The translations under genes and the position numbers were made by a program. Shown here piece after piece: positions 1 to 11,300 of a stretch of 64,000 nucleotides of DNA. The DNA is from Dechloromonas sp. H13 (GTDB lineage: Bacteria; Pseudomonadota; Gammaproteobacteria; Burkholderiales; Rhodocyclaceae), in the NCBI RefSeq assembly GCF_009469615.1, contig NZ_SSXX01000003.1, positions 186,001-250,000 of the forward strand. The letters run 5' to 3'. The notes under the pieces are model-generated. The model searched no databases and was not told the DNA's origin. It saw only the letters and a program-made list of their open reading frames with translations. Each line of letters begins with the position of its first letter. Positions within the stretch are counted from its first letter, which is position 1.

Positions 1-1008
1 CTCCGCGGAGGCCGCGAGTCGCTTGACCGCCGGTGCTACGTCCAGGATCGCAACATCCAGTTTGAGTTCGTCGAGCCGCTGTTGCTGGCCCACAGCCTCT
101 GCCGAGGCTAGCTTGGCATTATGCTGCGCATCAGACAGGCCGGACTCGGCGGCGGCCCGCTCGGTGGCTGCGGTTAGCGACAGGAGTGGCACCGACTTCA
201 GGTCATCCAGGATCCGCGACGCATGCTGCAGCGTGCTGATTACCGGTGCCACGGCGCGCAGTTCCTTGATTAGAAGCAACTTGGTATTCAGCTCCCCGCG
301 GCGCGCCTCAAGCTCGGCAACATCGGCAGCCGCCGCCTGATGTTTCTTGAAGACATCGGCCCAGTGCGCCGGTCTCACCAGGGCCTGCTTGTACTCACCA
401 TGGCGTTCTTCGTACGCCTTCATCGCTTCGTTGATGCGTGCGTTTTTTCCACGCGCGCCGGGCATGAAGAACCTGCGCGCTGAAGCATCCAGACGCTCAA
501 GGATTTGTGGGATGCTGCGAATACCAGCACTCGCTTCGAACAGGGCTGCCCCGACGTCACCTTCGCCTTTCAGGAGTGCCTGACCACCTTCTCGCAGCTG
601 GCGGTGGTCGAGTCCGAACATTGACTCGTACTCTTCCTTGCGAAGCCCGCCGTTCAGCAGAATCTCGACATCTGGTGGAACGGGCGTTTCCAAGGCGAAG
701 CCCCCAAGTTCGAAGTCGGCGAAGCAGAGCGTTGTACCGCGACCCTTGCGGCGTATCAGCGAATACTCGTTGCCCTGCCGATCAACGAACTCACCACCCA
801 CCCGCATGTCCGGGTGAGCGTGTATGAAGTTGTCCTTGCTTTGCAATGGGATCCCGAATCGCAAATCCGAGATGGCGCGCAAGGTGGATGACTTGCCTGC
901 CTCATTGGCGCCATGCACGAGCACGAGTCTTTGCGCGGCCCTGCCAAAGTCAAGCACGCGGTCGGTGAAAGGGCCGAAAGCCTTCAGGTGCAGGCGGCGC
1001 AGCTTCAT
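1..1008 (-). CDS. SbcC/YhaN-like AAA ATPase of a DNA-repair nuclease complex (C-terminus outside window)
   Basis: The reading frame is open from an ATG at 1008 to the window edge (336 codons). The N-terminus has the SMC/Rad50 pattern MKLRRLHLKAFGPF and a Walker A loop GANEAGKSS at about residues 33-41. From about residue 200 the composition (A, E, R, K, L heptad-like) suggests the start of a long coiled coil. The start codon overlaps the stop of the upstream SbcD-like gene (ATGA), so the two are translationally coupled and probably form one complex: ATPase clamp plus Mre11-type nuclease. The Walker B half lies beyond the window. Of the SbcC relatives, the YhaN group is the best fit because its partner is YhaO-like; that assignment is by pattern only. 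Confidence 0.8.
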   Translation of the reverse strand, partial: MKLRRLHLKAFGPFTDRVLDFGRAAQRLVLVHGANEAGKSSTLRAISDLRFGIPLQSKDNFIHAHPDMRVGGEFVDRQGNEYSLIRRKGRGTTLCFADFELGGFALETPVPPDVEILLNGGLRKEEYESMFGLDHRQLREGGQALLKGEGDVGAALFEASAGIRSIPQILERLDASARRFFMPGARGKNARINEAMKAYEERHGEYKQALVRPAHWADVFKKHQAAAADVAELEARRGELNTKLLLIKELRAVAPVISTLQHASRILDDLKSVPLLSLTAATERAAAESGLSDAQHNAKLASAEAVGQQQRLDELKLDVAILDVAPAVKRLAASAE

Positions 1009-2273
1009 TGGACGCCCCCTTCGGTCGTGATACCGGAAATCTGAGCAAGCACCGTTGCTTCGGCGTCCGCGAGAAACGCGCGCATAGTGGCGAAGTCGAA
1101 TGTCATCGGGTCGACGTCAGCGAGCGCGCCCGGAAGGTCCTTCATCTCGGCCAGCTGCTGTGAGAACCACGCCTTGAGTTGTCCCTCGTCAGTGCTGACC
1201 ACGTCAACCAGCCTCACGACTTCGCCAACCGCATCGGCACGCGCGGCCATGGCAGTGCGATCCATGGGCGACTGCAGGTCGAGGCGGATTTGCTCGATCC
1301 AGATGTCCGTATCTTCCAGGTCCTGGGTTGCCGCCTGGATCGCCGCGGCGATCGAACCGGGCTCCTCAGCCTCCAGCCTGTGCAGCGCCGACTCCCCCTG
1401 GATGAGGAGGCGCACAGCGTGGAGACGGTCCCGGGCATCGGCGACGAGTTCGCGCGCTTGGCCCACGAAGTGCCGCGCCAAAGCGTCGAGGGAACTTAGC
1501 CCCGATACATCGAGGCGAAACTGATGCCAACGCACTACCTCCAGGGGAACAAACTCGGCCGCGGTGATGACGCCGCCCTCGACCGTGACCAACTCGCACC
1601 CCTTCGGGCCGGTCTCTTTGGCGTGGCGCCCCTGCAGGTTACCCGGAAACACGATGCGGGGATCAGACGGCCGGACCACCTCGCGCGTATGCACGTGGCC
1701 TAGCGCGAAATAGTCGTAGCCCTTTTCGCACAGCGCCTCGACGGAAGTAGGCGCATACGAGTCGTGGCCCTCGCGTCCAGTCAGGCTCGTATGTAGAAGG
1801 CCGATGTTGAAGCGCCCCGGCAGCGGATCTGGATAGAGGGGCACCAAGTCCTCCGGCACCGCGCGATGCGGGAAGCTGCGCCCGTGTACAGCTACGCCGA
1901 GTGCCTCCAGGTCGATCGTTTCGCTCTTGTAAGCGCTAAAGACGTGGACGCCTTCGACTTCGGGTAGCTGTTTCGTGATCTGGCTTTCCGCGTCGTGGTT
2001 CCCCTTGACCATGAAGACGAGGATGCCGGCGCGCCGCAGCCGCAGCATCTGTTCGCGGAAGAACAGGCCCGTTCGAAAGTCGGCCCAGTTGCCATCGTAG
2101 ATATCGCCGGCCAGTAGCACGATCGCCACACGTTGCTCGAGGGCGAGTTCGACTAAGGCCACCAGCGCCTGGCGCGAGGCGCCGCGCAGGCGCGCCACGG
2201 GAGCACCATCATAGCTGTCCAGGCCGCGTAGCGGACTATCGACATGCAGATCTGCAGCATGGATGAATTTCAC
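1005..2273 (-). CDS. SbcD/Mre11-family metallophosphoesterase, DNA repair exonuclease (YhaO-like)
   Basis: The 422-residue product carries the calcineurin-like nuclease motifs in order: DLH at 8-10, GDIYD at 57-60, GNHD at 91-94, a histidine in LLHTS at 161, and GHVH at 192-195. These ligate two metal ions in Mre11/SbcD enzymes, which process DNA ends and hairpins. The C-terminal half, about residues 230-422, is helical and would contact the partner ATPase encoded just downstream (ATGA overlap). The length is typical of the YhaO branch rather than classical SbcD. Cytoplasmic. It sits at the left end of the accessory island and may be island cargo rather than the housekeeping copy. Confidence 0.85.
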   Translation of the reverse strand: MKFIHAADLHVDSPLRGLDSYDGAPVARLRGASRQALVALVELALEQRVAIVLLAGDIYDGNWADFRTGLFFREQMLRLRRAGILVFMVKGNHDAESQITKQLPEVEGVHVFSAYKSETIDLEALGVAVHGRSFPHRAVPEDLVPLYPDPLPGRFNIGLLHTSLTGREGHDSYAPTSVEALCEKGYDYFALGHVHTREVVRPSDPRIVFPGNLQGRHAKETGPKGCELVTVEGGVITAAEFVPLEVVRWHQFRLDVSGLSSLDALARHFVGQARELVADARDRLHAVRLLIQGESALHRLEAEEPGSIAAAIQAATQDLEDTDIWIEQIRLDLQSPMDRTAMAARADAVGEVVRLVDVVSTDEGQLKAWFSQQLAEMKDLPGALADVDPMTFDFATMRAFLADAEATVLAQISGITTEGGVQ

Positions 2274-3160
2274 GTGGACTGACTCCCGGTTGCGCTATGG
2301 CCGACTTGACCGAGCACGATATCGGCATGTACCGCTAAGGAGTTTACATGACCATCTTGGGTGGCCCAAGGCTTCGATGTAGACAAACGCTCTATGCGCT
2401 GCCTGGCTGGGGTTTCAAGTAAGTAGAGTCTTCCGATTTCGGTGCTTGGCCGTGGGCAAGCTCTGCCGACCCCAATAAACCCATGATGCAGGAACCCGCT
2501 CGGTTGCCACCTGAGGTGGGTTGCGAACAATGCGCTGGACATACGGAATTGGTGTTCGCCGAGACGCAGCCCTTCCTGTCGGATGTCATCCAGTTGTCCG
2601 CACAGAGGATGGCGTTGACGGGCCAGACACAGCAGGCCGTGGCGGCCTACGCGTATGTAAGGGTGAAGGGCTGAGCCGGCAAGCCTTGCCGATCACGCAT
2701 CAAGTCAACTTGATGACCGACCAACAGGTGGTTGCCTTGGTCAGGAGGTGGGAAGACATTCTCGCGGGGTGCATTTTGCCGCGGCGGGCTCGGTCCAAGA
2801 AATCGTACGCTATGTGTGCGTTCCCGGCGCGATGCAACGACAAAATCGGTACAGGGCTCGCTGCGGGCGGGCAAGCGGATGATCGCGATTGTTAGCCTGC
2901 GGCAGTCCGTTCGCATGACGAGGCATGATTCTAATGCCCACCTGAAGAATATCCGAACATGCCTGCTGATAGCACAGGCGAGCTGAGAAGCTACTACCTC
3001 ATCGTGAGGTCCGCGAAGGTAATTGATTTTCAGGTACTTTCATCCTACATTGCTATAACATACAAAGGACAGTGTTGGAGAAGTGTGCCTCGGAGAGATC
3101 ACGAGCATACCGTTCCGCTTCCAGGTACGAGCAATATATTGAAAAGTCATTGGGGTATGC
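2274..3160. other. 887-base stretch without a supported gene
   Basis: Only short overlapping frames with unnatural composition are present on either strand. None has a convincing ribosome binding site or a recognisable domain. The last 150 bases are AT-richer and probably hold the promoter for the membrane-protein gene that follows. The stretch may be a decayed gene remnant between the SbcCD-like pair and the giant-protein cassette. Confidence 0.5.
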
Positions 3161-3745
3161 ATGAATACTACGACACTAAGGTGGTTACTCGTCCTCCTAG
3201 CACTGTTTGCCTATTGGTTCACCGCGTTCGAAACGGGGAGGGCTTCAAAGTTTACTATTTCAATGGTACAGCGCATTGCTGAGGCTAAAACAGGAGATGA
3301 ACCGGCAAAGGTAGAAGCGCTGGCCAAAGAACTCGGCCAGGGACTTCGTGAATTAAATGATGCCACAGTAAGCACGTTCTATGGCTTGCATGCTGCAATC
3401 TCGGCTGTACTCGCAGCTCTGCTAGCCATCGAGGTGGTACAGAACCCCAACGGCGCGAAGCCCTTTTTGAGATTGACTACGTTTGCCGACAGCCGATGGC
3501 TTGCTTTGGGAATAGTCCTTCTATTCGTCTCTTGGGCTATCGTTTCCGGGTGGATGTCCCTTCAAGCCTTCACAGCCCCGGACGATTTTTCCAACGTCCT
3601 GAGCGAGAACTCGAAATTCATTGCAGAGACGCAACGCAACGTCGCGACGAAGCTTAAGGGGGTGTGGGATGGCATTCGAACAGCGACGGTAGGGACGCTC
3701 GTTGGTGCCCTTTATGCTGCGTTCGCCGTGAAGCCGAAGCAATAG
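3161..3745 (+). CDS. Small polytopic membrane protein of unknown function
   Basis: The 194-residue product has about four hydrophobic segments: residues 7-25, about 73-92, about 112-132 and about 173-190. A charged stretch at about 40-65 separates the first two. I recognise no family. A weak G-rich element precedes the ATG. It is the first plus-strand gene of a run of four genes with no known homologue type, followed by a lipoprotein gene 261 bases downstream, so it may be the inner-membrane part of that cassette. Base composition is lower in GC than the core genes, fitting a transferred island. Confidence 0.7.
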   Translation: MNTTTLRWLLVLLALFAYWFTAFETGRASKFTISMVQRIAEAKTGDEPAKVEALAKELGQGLRELNDATVSTFYGLHAAISAVLAALLAIEVVQNPNGAKPFLRLTTFADSRWLALGIVLLFVSWAIVSGWMSLQAFTAPDDFSNVLSENSKFIAETQRNVATKLKGVWDGIRTATVGTLVGALYAAFAVKPKQ

Positions 3746-4006
3746 GGAGTTCTTACGTCCGGTTTAAAGGAGCGGGCCGTGGCTCTGGCATACATGGCTG
3801 GCGGCGGGGTAGGGTAGATCCTGGTTTACGTAAGGTGTCGACGAATCGATATGCATAGCTCAACTTGGTACAATGCTGATGTGATATCGAGTAAACGTAA
3901 TTCAAAAGAATAGTCATCGGGACGACGATATGAAGTGACATTGGCAATTTAGTAGTGGGAAATCGTCGGGTAGGAGGCGGTCGCTGATCCTTAGGGGAGG
4001 GGAGTT

Positions 4007-5395
4007 GTGAATAGCTTTCTTGGCAACTTCGGGCGCGCAGCTGTTCTCGCCCAATACATATTTCTTGCGGCGATAGCGGCAGGTGCCAGTGGGTGTGCGA
4101 GCTATGGGACGGGAAACTACTCCGTCACCATAGGCACCAAGTCTACACAAGCTCTACTAGTTCCACCGGGAGTTTCCACATCGCAGAACCTCTCAATTGT
4201 CCTGCCGATGCCATGGGTCGCGAAGTGCGATGGATTCGAAATCCCATTTGCAGCACGCGAAGGTTCCGACGAGGATGTTCGACTACAGCCAGCCTGGGGA
4301 TTTAGGTCGTCGGCGCACACAAGAGTGCGGATGGCATCGCCGGATCGAATCGATCCGAGACGGTTGGAGGAATCGATCAACGCTGGGTTGGCGCAATCCG
4401 GGACATGCTTTGTGGAAGTGCCAGAAGAAGCGCGGAGCACATTTCGGTCTAACTTAATCGAATTGGTATCCACGCTGATACCACGAACATTTACCGAGGA
4501 CTTGTGGCACAACTATCTCTTTGACCCTGACTCAAACGAAAAGCTAGTTGCGCTGCGTCCTGGAATGCGATTGCGGCTTGTCTTCAGTCATTTCTATTCG
4601 GCCGCCAATCTCTCAGAGTTGCGCGAAGGTTGGGCAAGTGCGGGAACATCCAGCGTGGTCTACGACGTGGTGAAACGCGGTGGATGCACCACCCTATCAG
4701 CATGGCGGCCAACGATCTATGGATCCGACATCGCCGACTTCAATTCCACAGACCTGTCACAGGTGCTGGAGATGAACGCTAGCAGTCCGGAACCGGACTT
4801 CGTCGTCAAGAATTTCAGGCTGATCAACGGTTCGTGGGATTTTGTTAACCCCGCTTGTACTGGCAAGAGCGGTGTCCTAGTCCTACGCTATCCATCTCTG
4901 GTGGTGGGCCAGAAGGACATGGCTTCAAAGACCAGGATCAAGGTGCTTGCTCTACCGATGATCTTCGCGGCCGACAATTACGCAGGTGCCATCAATCTCT
5001 CGCATAATGCAAACTTAGTGGACGGTGATTCACCAGAAGGAACAGAGGCGCGTGACACCCTACGCAAGAGCTGCGTCGACGGGCGCTGCTTCTTGATCAG
5101 TGCTAGGGCATTACCCATTCCAGAGATCAGAATTTCAATCAATGGTGCGCTGAGCTGGGTCGAAATGGGCACCCGAATCCGCGATGTGGTTCAAGCCGAT
5201 CGTGGAACCCTGGGCGCTGTCGCCTACGAGAGAAGCGGTTCCAATTCCAACCGAAGCATAACAAGCCCAAAGCCCAGATCAGTCGAAATTCGACGCATCG
5301 CGCCGCTTTTCCGCTATGCATCGCTCGACTATCGCAGCTTCGAGGAGATCGGCGATCTGATTCTGGCGCCTGACGATGAGGTATCGTGGAAATGA
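4007..5395 (+). CDS. Putative lipoprotein, unknown function, partner of the giant protein
   Basis: GTG start with a strong purine-rich ribosome site (AGGGGAGGGGA) just upstream. Residues 1-30 form a signal peptide ending in a lipobox-like ASGC, so Cys30 would be lipidated and the protein anchored in the outer or inner membrane facing the periplasm. The remaining 430 residues are beta-rich with several cysteines. A segment near residue 385 (INGALSWVEMGTRIRDVV) vaguely recalls an SLBB beta-grasp domain, but this is not firm. Its TGA overlaps the ATG of the giant gene (ATGA), implying coupled translation and a joint job. Confidence 0.72.
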   Translation: MNSFLGNFGRAAVLAQYIFLAAIAAGASGCASYGTGNYSVTIGTKSTQALLVPPGVSTSQNLSIVLPMPWVAKCDGFEIPFAAREGSDEDVRLQPAWGFRSSAHTRVRMASPDRIDPRRLEESINAGLAQSGTCFVEVPEEARSTFRSNLIELVSTLIPRTFTEDLWHNYLFDPDSNEKLVALRPGMRLRLVFSHFYSAANLSELREGWASAGTSSVVYDVVKRGGCTTLSAWRPTIYGSDIADFNSTDLSQVLEMNASSPEPDFVVKNFRLINGSWDFVNPACTGKSGVLVLRYPSLVVGQKDMASKTRIKVLALPMIFAADNYAGAINLSHNANLVDGDSPEGTEARDTLRKSCVDGRCFLISARALPIPEIRISINGALSWVEMGTRIRDVVQADRGTLGAVAYERSGSNSNRSITSPKPRSVEIRRIAPLFRYASLDYRSFEEIGDLILAPDDEVSWK

Positions 5396-8300
5396 CTACT
5401 CTAAGCAGGGTTTCGGGCGGGCGGTTATTCATTCCAGAGCTAGTGAGCTTTAGCGCGGAGCCAGGATGTGGGTTTATTGCCTTTCTGGCTGATGCAGATC
5501 TCGGCGCTTCGCTCCCCTCATCGATTTCTCTGGCGCAGGGCCTCGGCAGGGGACGTTTCCTGCTCTGCGATGGCGGGTTTTGGACTCCGCCGACGTGGAG
5601 ACTGCTCCAGATGGCCGTCGACGATTCGGAATCGAGCTCAGCGTTCTCGAGCAACGTGCTGATTGTTCTTGCGCTGGATGCGACTGGTCGACCTAGCATC
5701 AAGGACGGCATTCTTGGCGATGTGGCGGCCGCCACTGTTCGAACGGACACTGTCTCAATCGAGGATTGGCGCATCTCCATTGTTGTGGGCGCGGGTCGGA
5801 TGTGCGTACTGGAGGCATCGGCTGACAACGAGTTGCGTATTCGCGGCGCGCAGTCGATCACGCTCGCGGGCGGCAGCGGCAACACCATCAATACCAGCCT
5901 GACATTCATTCAGGCAACAAAGGACGCGAGCCAGAGGGGAGGGTGGAACTCGGCCCGGATGGTGTTGGACGGGGATGTCAATCAAGGCTCCTTTGCGCAG
6001 CTATGGAATCCCGGCATCAGCTACTACTTCGGCGAAGCGCAGACCATAAGGTTGCCACTACTCGCGCCGTGGGTCAGGGACGTGCGCGTGGGCCTGCGGG
6101 CTCGACTCAACCCGTTTCGACATTGGCATGGCGATAATCCAGGCGATCCATTCTGCTCGTCGGTCCGCATCATTACGCTAACCACTCCGGGACCAACCCC
6201 GAACCCGCAACGCGCGTTTCTCTCGACGTTGCGGATCGCCGACGGCACTGCCGTATACCTCCAGCCCGACCTGGGTGAGTTCGTAGTCGAGCAGCAACTG
6301 CACGGACAGTCTGATCTCGTTCCTTCGGGACGTTTCGGGATACAGGTTGGCACTAAAGTTGGGCGCCCCGGGGCGGTGGCGCCATTGCTCCTTGGGGGGG
6401 CGGCCACAGAGTTCATGCATATATCGAACGATCCAGAACGCCGGGAGTACATCGATTTTGTGCCAGGCATGAACGCCTATTCGCCCATCGAGATGCCCGC
6501 GAGCCTGAATAAGTCTCTGCAACTGCCCTCTTGGCTCGCGCGGTCCTTCAAAGGCGGTCTCGGCCAGAATCTCGAGCCTTACCGCAAGACTTCTTGGGCG
6601 AAACTGGTGCCGCGGAGTGGTGACCTGGTCGAGTTCGTGCTTCAACCACATGAAGCCCCGGCGTACTCGCCCACGGCACCAAAGCCACCCAACGGCAAGT
6701 CGCCGGAGGCCGCCTGGGGCTTCGCGAAGAACCCAATACGAAAAGACCCAGTGTTAATTCCGTTGTCGCCCGCAGGAGGCGTCGACTATTCCAAGCCAGC
6801 GGCGCGCGACGCCTACGCGTTCTTCGAGCAGAGCGTGCTTTCGCCAGTTCGTGTCCGGACGATCGGGGATGCACCCGCGAGGCTTCTCTCACAGGCGAGG
6901 CTAACAACGGATGGATGGATCACTACGCCGCAAGGCTTTCTGGTCCGCATCGAGAACGAGACTTGGCAGGAAATCAGGATCGCCTCCAGCCTCGACGAGG
7001 ACGCAAAGACCAACCTAGAGCTGACGTTTCACCGACCCAAGGGATCGCCGCGCTGGGTCATTGAAGATGCACTCCGGCACGCGGAAGTTTTTCTCGTCAT
7101 CAGCTTCCCACTTGATCCAAGCCAGTATGGCGATGTGGGCCGCGTCGAAGCAACGGTCCACGTGCGTGGCTGGAAGTTCGACCTGCTGCTGCCTGTGCCG
7201 CCGAGCGGACTCTCTACGAACGTGCCGAGCAAGCCGCCGATACTCGTGGTGAAGTTCGGCAAGAAGTCGACCGAAAGCTTGGTAAGCGAGTTCACCTCCT
7301 GGCTGTTTCCGGACGTGTTCAACAAGCCCGGGTCGGCCCGGGGCGTGCAGCAGCGTTTGCAGAATGACATAGCAGAGTACAAGAGGCGGGCGACTTCGGG
7401 AAACGCCGACCAGAAGGAGATGTACCGCGGCTTTAAGGAGCGAATCGTGGCCGACAACTGGAACGGCGTCATGGTCTTCGACGCGCTTCCAGTGGGGTTT
7501 CCCGAGCAAGCAGCGGGCATGGAGGCTGGGATCGCCAAATCGAACTTCTCCGCTCCCTACTTCGGTATCGACACAAACAGGATCGAGGCACAATCGGATG
7601 CCTCTCTGAAGATCACGCGTAGTTCCTTCTTTGGACTAGTCGATTACGAATACAAGAATCCAGCTTCACAGGGCACCCGGCGCAAGAGCGCTTCGAAACT
7701 GCTCAATGAAACTGATCCGATCCTGCGCGGCCACGACGAAAACCGATACGGCATGCGGGTCGATCGTCTTGCGGTGCAGTTCGAGGACTCGGCGATTCGG
7801 CGCTTTGATGCTTTGCTCACACTCAGGCTCGGCTCGATCGCCGGTGGTTCGTTCGAGGAAAAGCCGAAGAGCAGGACCTCGGATGCGTTCGCACACGACC
7901 TGAAGATCCAAGGTCGCTACGAGGTGCGAGTGCGCGATGGCCATTCGGAAGACATCTACACCTTCGTTAACGAAGACATCAAGACGTTGCCGTTTGGAAC
8001 GGACAATCCCATCCTCGAGTCCGTCACGGTCGAACGCGTCGAGCTACGCAGTACTGTCACGAAGGGAGCGCCGGAGCACGTCCACACCCGCTTTGCAGTC
8101 ACAGGCAAGCTCGCATTCAAGAAAACACAGGGCGATCTGCTGTCTCTCGATGAGTTAGCGTTCTCCAATACGGCGGTCACTCTTGAATTCGATCGGGCTG
8201 ATGGCGATGTGAGCCCGAAATTCGGATTCGAGGCCGGTGCAATGCAAGCTGAAATAAAGACGTCTCGTCCCGGTGGACTGCTCGAGCGAATCGGAGCCCA

Positions 8301-11300
8301 ACTCCGAGGTTTCGTCTGGTCAGGCCGGACTCGTGCGGACGCGAGCGGGACCGTAGCCGCGAAACTGCCGAAGTTCCCCAGCGACTTCGGCTATTTCAAC
8401 CTCAAGTTCCCGGGTATTGAAATCAAGGATGGCTTCGACTTCGCGCTCGAGGTGGAAGTTGCACTCGGTGGCCTTGGCAAACTCCTTGGGCTGCAGAACA
8501 AACTTACGGGGCGCGTCCTGCTCGGCTGGCAGTGGAATGTCGGCAGTGTCCAGATGCCAGCGCTGGGGTTCAAACTATCGGGGGTCGAGGGCAAGCTTGA
8601 GATCGGTATCCAGGGCGTCGTGCGTTTCATTGCCCAAGAGGTCGCGCTGCTAACGGCAGGTGATTTGCCGCCAAACCAGGGGCTCACGGCGGCACTTGCG
8701 CTTGCCGGGGCCTTCGTCGAGGTACTCGGAAAAGCCGTTCCCGAGAAGAAGAATGTCACGCTAATGGTCGTGTTCGCTGAGGGTGGGCCCGCCGGATGGC
8801 TGGTCGGCGGTAGCGATTACAAGATTGTTGGTGGATTCGAGATCCCAGTCCTCATACTAGGGCAACGCCTCAAATGGCTGGCTCAATCCGGTGCAGCGTG
8901 GAATGCGCGCGCACTGGTTGTGGAGGCGCGAAAGAACCTACTAAATGGAAAATTAAACGAAGACGGCGACAGCGCCACGTTTAATCCGCAAACCGATGGC
9001 CCAAAGTTCAAGCAGCGCCTCAAGAAACTGTTCTCGGAAAGTGGGATCCTCTACGACAGAGGTACCGACTGGACCGTTGCGACGGAGGTGAAACTCGGCG
9101 ACGCCGCCAATGTGCATTTCGTCATGAGCGACGAGCAGCAGGCACTGTACGGTGTACATGTCGCCGTGCCCGCGACGGCGAGTTTCATCGACATCGACGT
9201 TCTGTATCGCAAGATCTCTGACGAGATCGGGCTCTACGCCATCGAGATCGCACCGCCGGCCGCTTTCCGTCGCATGGACCTCGGCGCTGTGACGGTGGTG
9301 CTTGGCAACCTCGGCCTTGACATCTACACAAACGGTAACTGGCGCCTTGACCTTGGCTTCCCGCGCGGTCGCGACTATTCGAGGTCCTTCAGTGCGGAAC
9401 TGTTTCCGTTCATCGGCTTCGGCGGCGTCTATTTTGGGGAGAAGGGCGCTGAGGTATTGAGCCTAGTTCCTCGCGAATGGAATCCTAGCTACAACGGCCA
9501 CTATGCATATTCACCAGTCATCGAATTCGGCCTCGCCGGGCGCTTCGGACTGGGAAAAACGATCGAGGCGGGAATCTTCCGCGCGGGTATTTCGCTTACG
9601 CTTTACGCCACTCTGGAAGGTGCTTTTGGCCGGCTGGCAAAACTTGATCCCCCCTATCCAACCCCGGAGCCATCGGCCGTCCATTGGCGCATAGTTGGCA
9701 CTGCGGGACTTCTCCTCGAGGGTTACGCAGTCGTTGATTTCGCCATCATCAAGTTCGGGTTCATGCTGGCTGCCTGGGCAGAGGCTGGACTTGCCCTTGA
9801 GCCCAGGGCGCCGATCACTCTCAGCATCGACCTCGGCGTCAGCGTGTCGCTCAGGTTGGTCATTGCACGCATCGGCATTCCGTTCGACGGAACGCTCGAG
9901 ATTGCAGTCGACCTGCATTTCGAGACCGTGATTCACCAGGATTGGAGCCTGGGCACGCTCAACATTCGGGCGGCTGGGCTGCCGGGAGCGATGCTGAGGC
10001 TCGCCAACCCCTGGACGGCATTCGAGTACTTCGCGCACCCGCAGCCGTTCAAACTTTTCCTCATTATCGACTATTCGCTCGAGACCAGCAGCAACGCGGG
10101 ACGTGAAGAGGCTGAAGCCAAGCTTCAAGTCGGTTTGCTGTGCGACACAGAAGCTAGGACTACAGGTGATTTCCCGGCGGCTAGCCTCCTAGTGGTGGCC
10201 ATGGCGTGGGCGCTGAAGCCTGTGCTGGACCAACTCTATGGGGGTGACTGGAACAAGTTCATCGTTCGGCCGAATGACGTGCAAACGGTTCTGGATTCTC
10301 TCGAAGAAAAGGGCGCAAAGAGCGGACCGGCCTATTCACAGATCGCATCGTTTCTCGCGAAGAATCTGCAGTTCGTCATCTCACATCCGGCCAGCGCGCG
10401 GCCGCAGGTTGGCAGCGGTACGCCCCCCAAGGCTCTTGATGCTGCCTACTTCCCGACATTCCCCGAACTCAGCTTCGCATTGAACGACCGCGATGACTTC
10501 ACTGGACATACGGTCGGCATTCCAGGAGCAGAGGTTGTCAATGCGGGCTATGAAGACGCGTTACGCAAGTACTTTGAGGACGCGGTCGAGCAGTTGAAGG
10601 AACGCGACACCAGGATCGCACGGAAGAAGAGTGCTGCGACAAGACCGGCAACTCAGCTGATCTTCGAGGATTGGTTCTTGTCGGTACTGCGGGCCGGGCT
10701 CAGATTTGTGATCCGCTCGGTTCAACAGAAGCCGATCGGCTGGCGAGACCTCGAGCTCGCAATGATGACCCCGTCCTCTGAGACCTTGGACAGCCTCCAT
10801 AAGGTCTATGCCGAGGCCAGCACGCTGCATCTAGCCGGATTGAGAGTTCCCGCCCCAGGTGCCCGCTTGCAGTCGTGGGCGGAAGCGCACGTTGCGGGCA
10901 AGCGCCCGCGCTCCCGCAGCGTGGATACATCCGCGATGCCGCTTGTTGCTCTAACCGGCCAGCAAGTCGGCCTGGCATGGTTGGACTCGCATTGGCCGGA
11001 CAAGGGCACGCTGTACCTAAAGGCGCAGTCGGGCACTCCATGGGTCTTGATCGATACATCGCCAGCTGTTGATCCCGCGAGTGGCACGACCCTACCCTAC
11101 CAGTGGCCAGTCGACAGAGACATCATGGCTGCGTTGGCGGCCGATGCCCCGTCTATCGGCAATCAGATTCAACTTGCAAGGATGGACCAGCTTCCGCCCG
11201 CTGCAGAGAGCCCCGTCGAGATCCCGTTTGGACCACGATACGAGGTCGGCGGCACCGATAAGGGAGCGCTGTGGCTACTGCCGGACGACCAGGCGCCGAG

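Noticed and set aside
2647..2916. 90-codon minus-strand frame in the gap after the SbcD-like gene
   Set aside because: Composition is dominated by R, P and L in an order typical of an unused frame; no domain, ribosome site or partner.
5060..5250. SLBB-like beta-grasp segment in the lipoprotein
   Set aside because: Only one short stretch resembles it and the glycine pattern is incomplete, so it is mentioned but not called.
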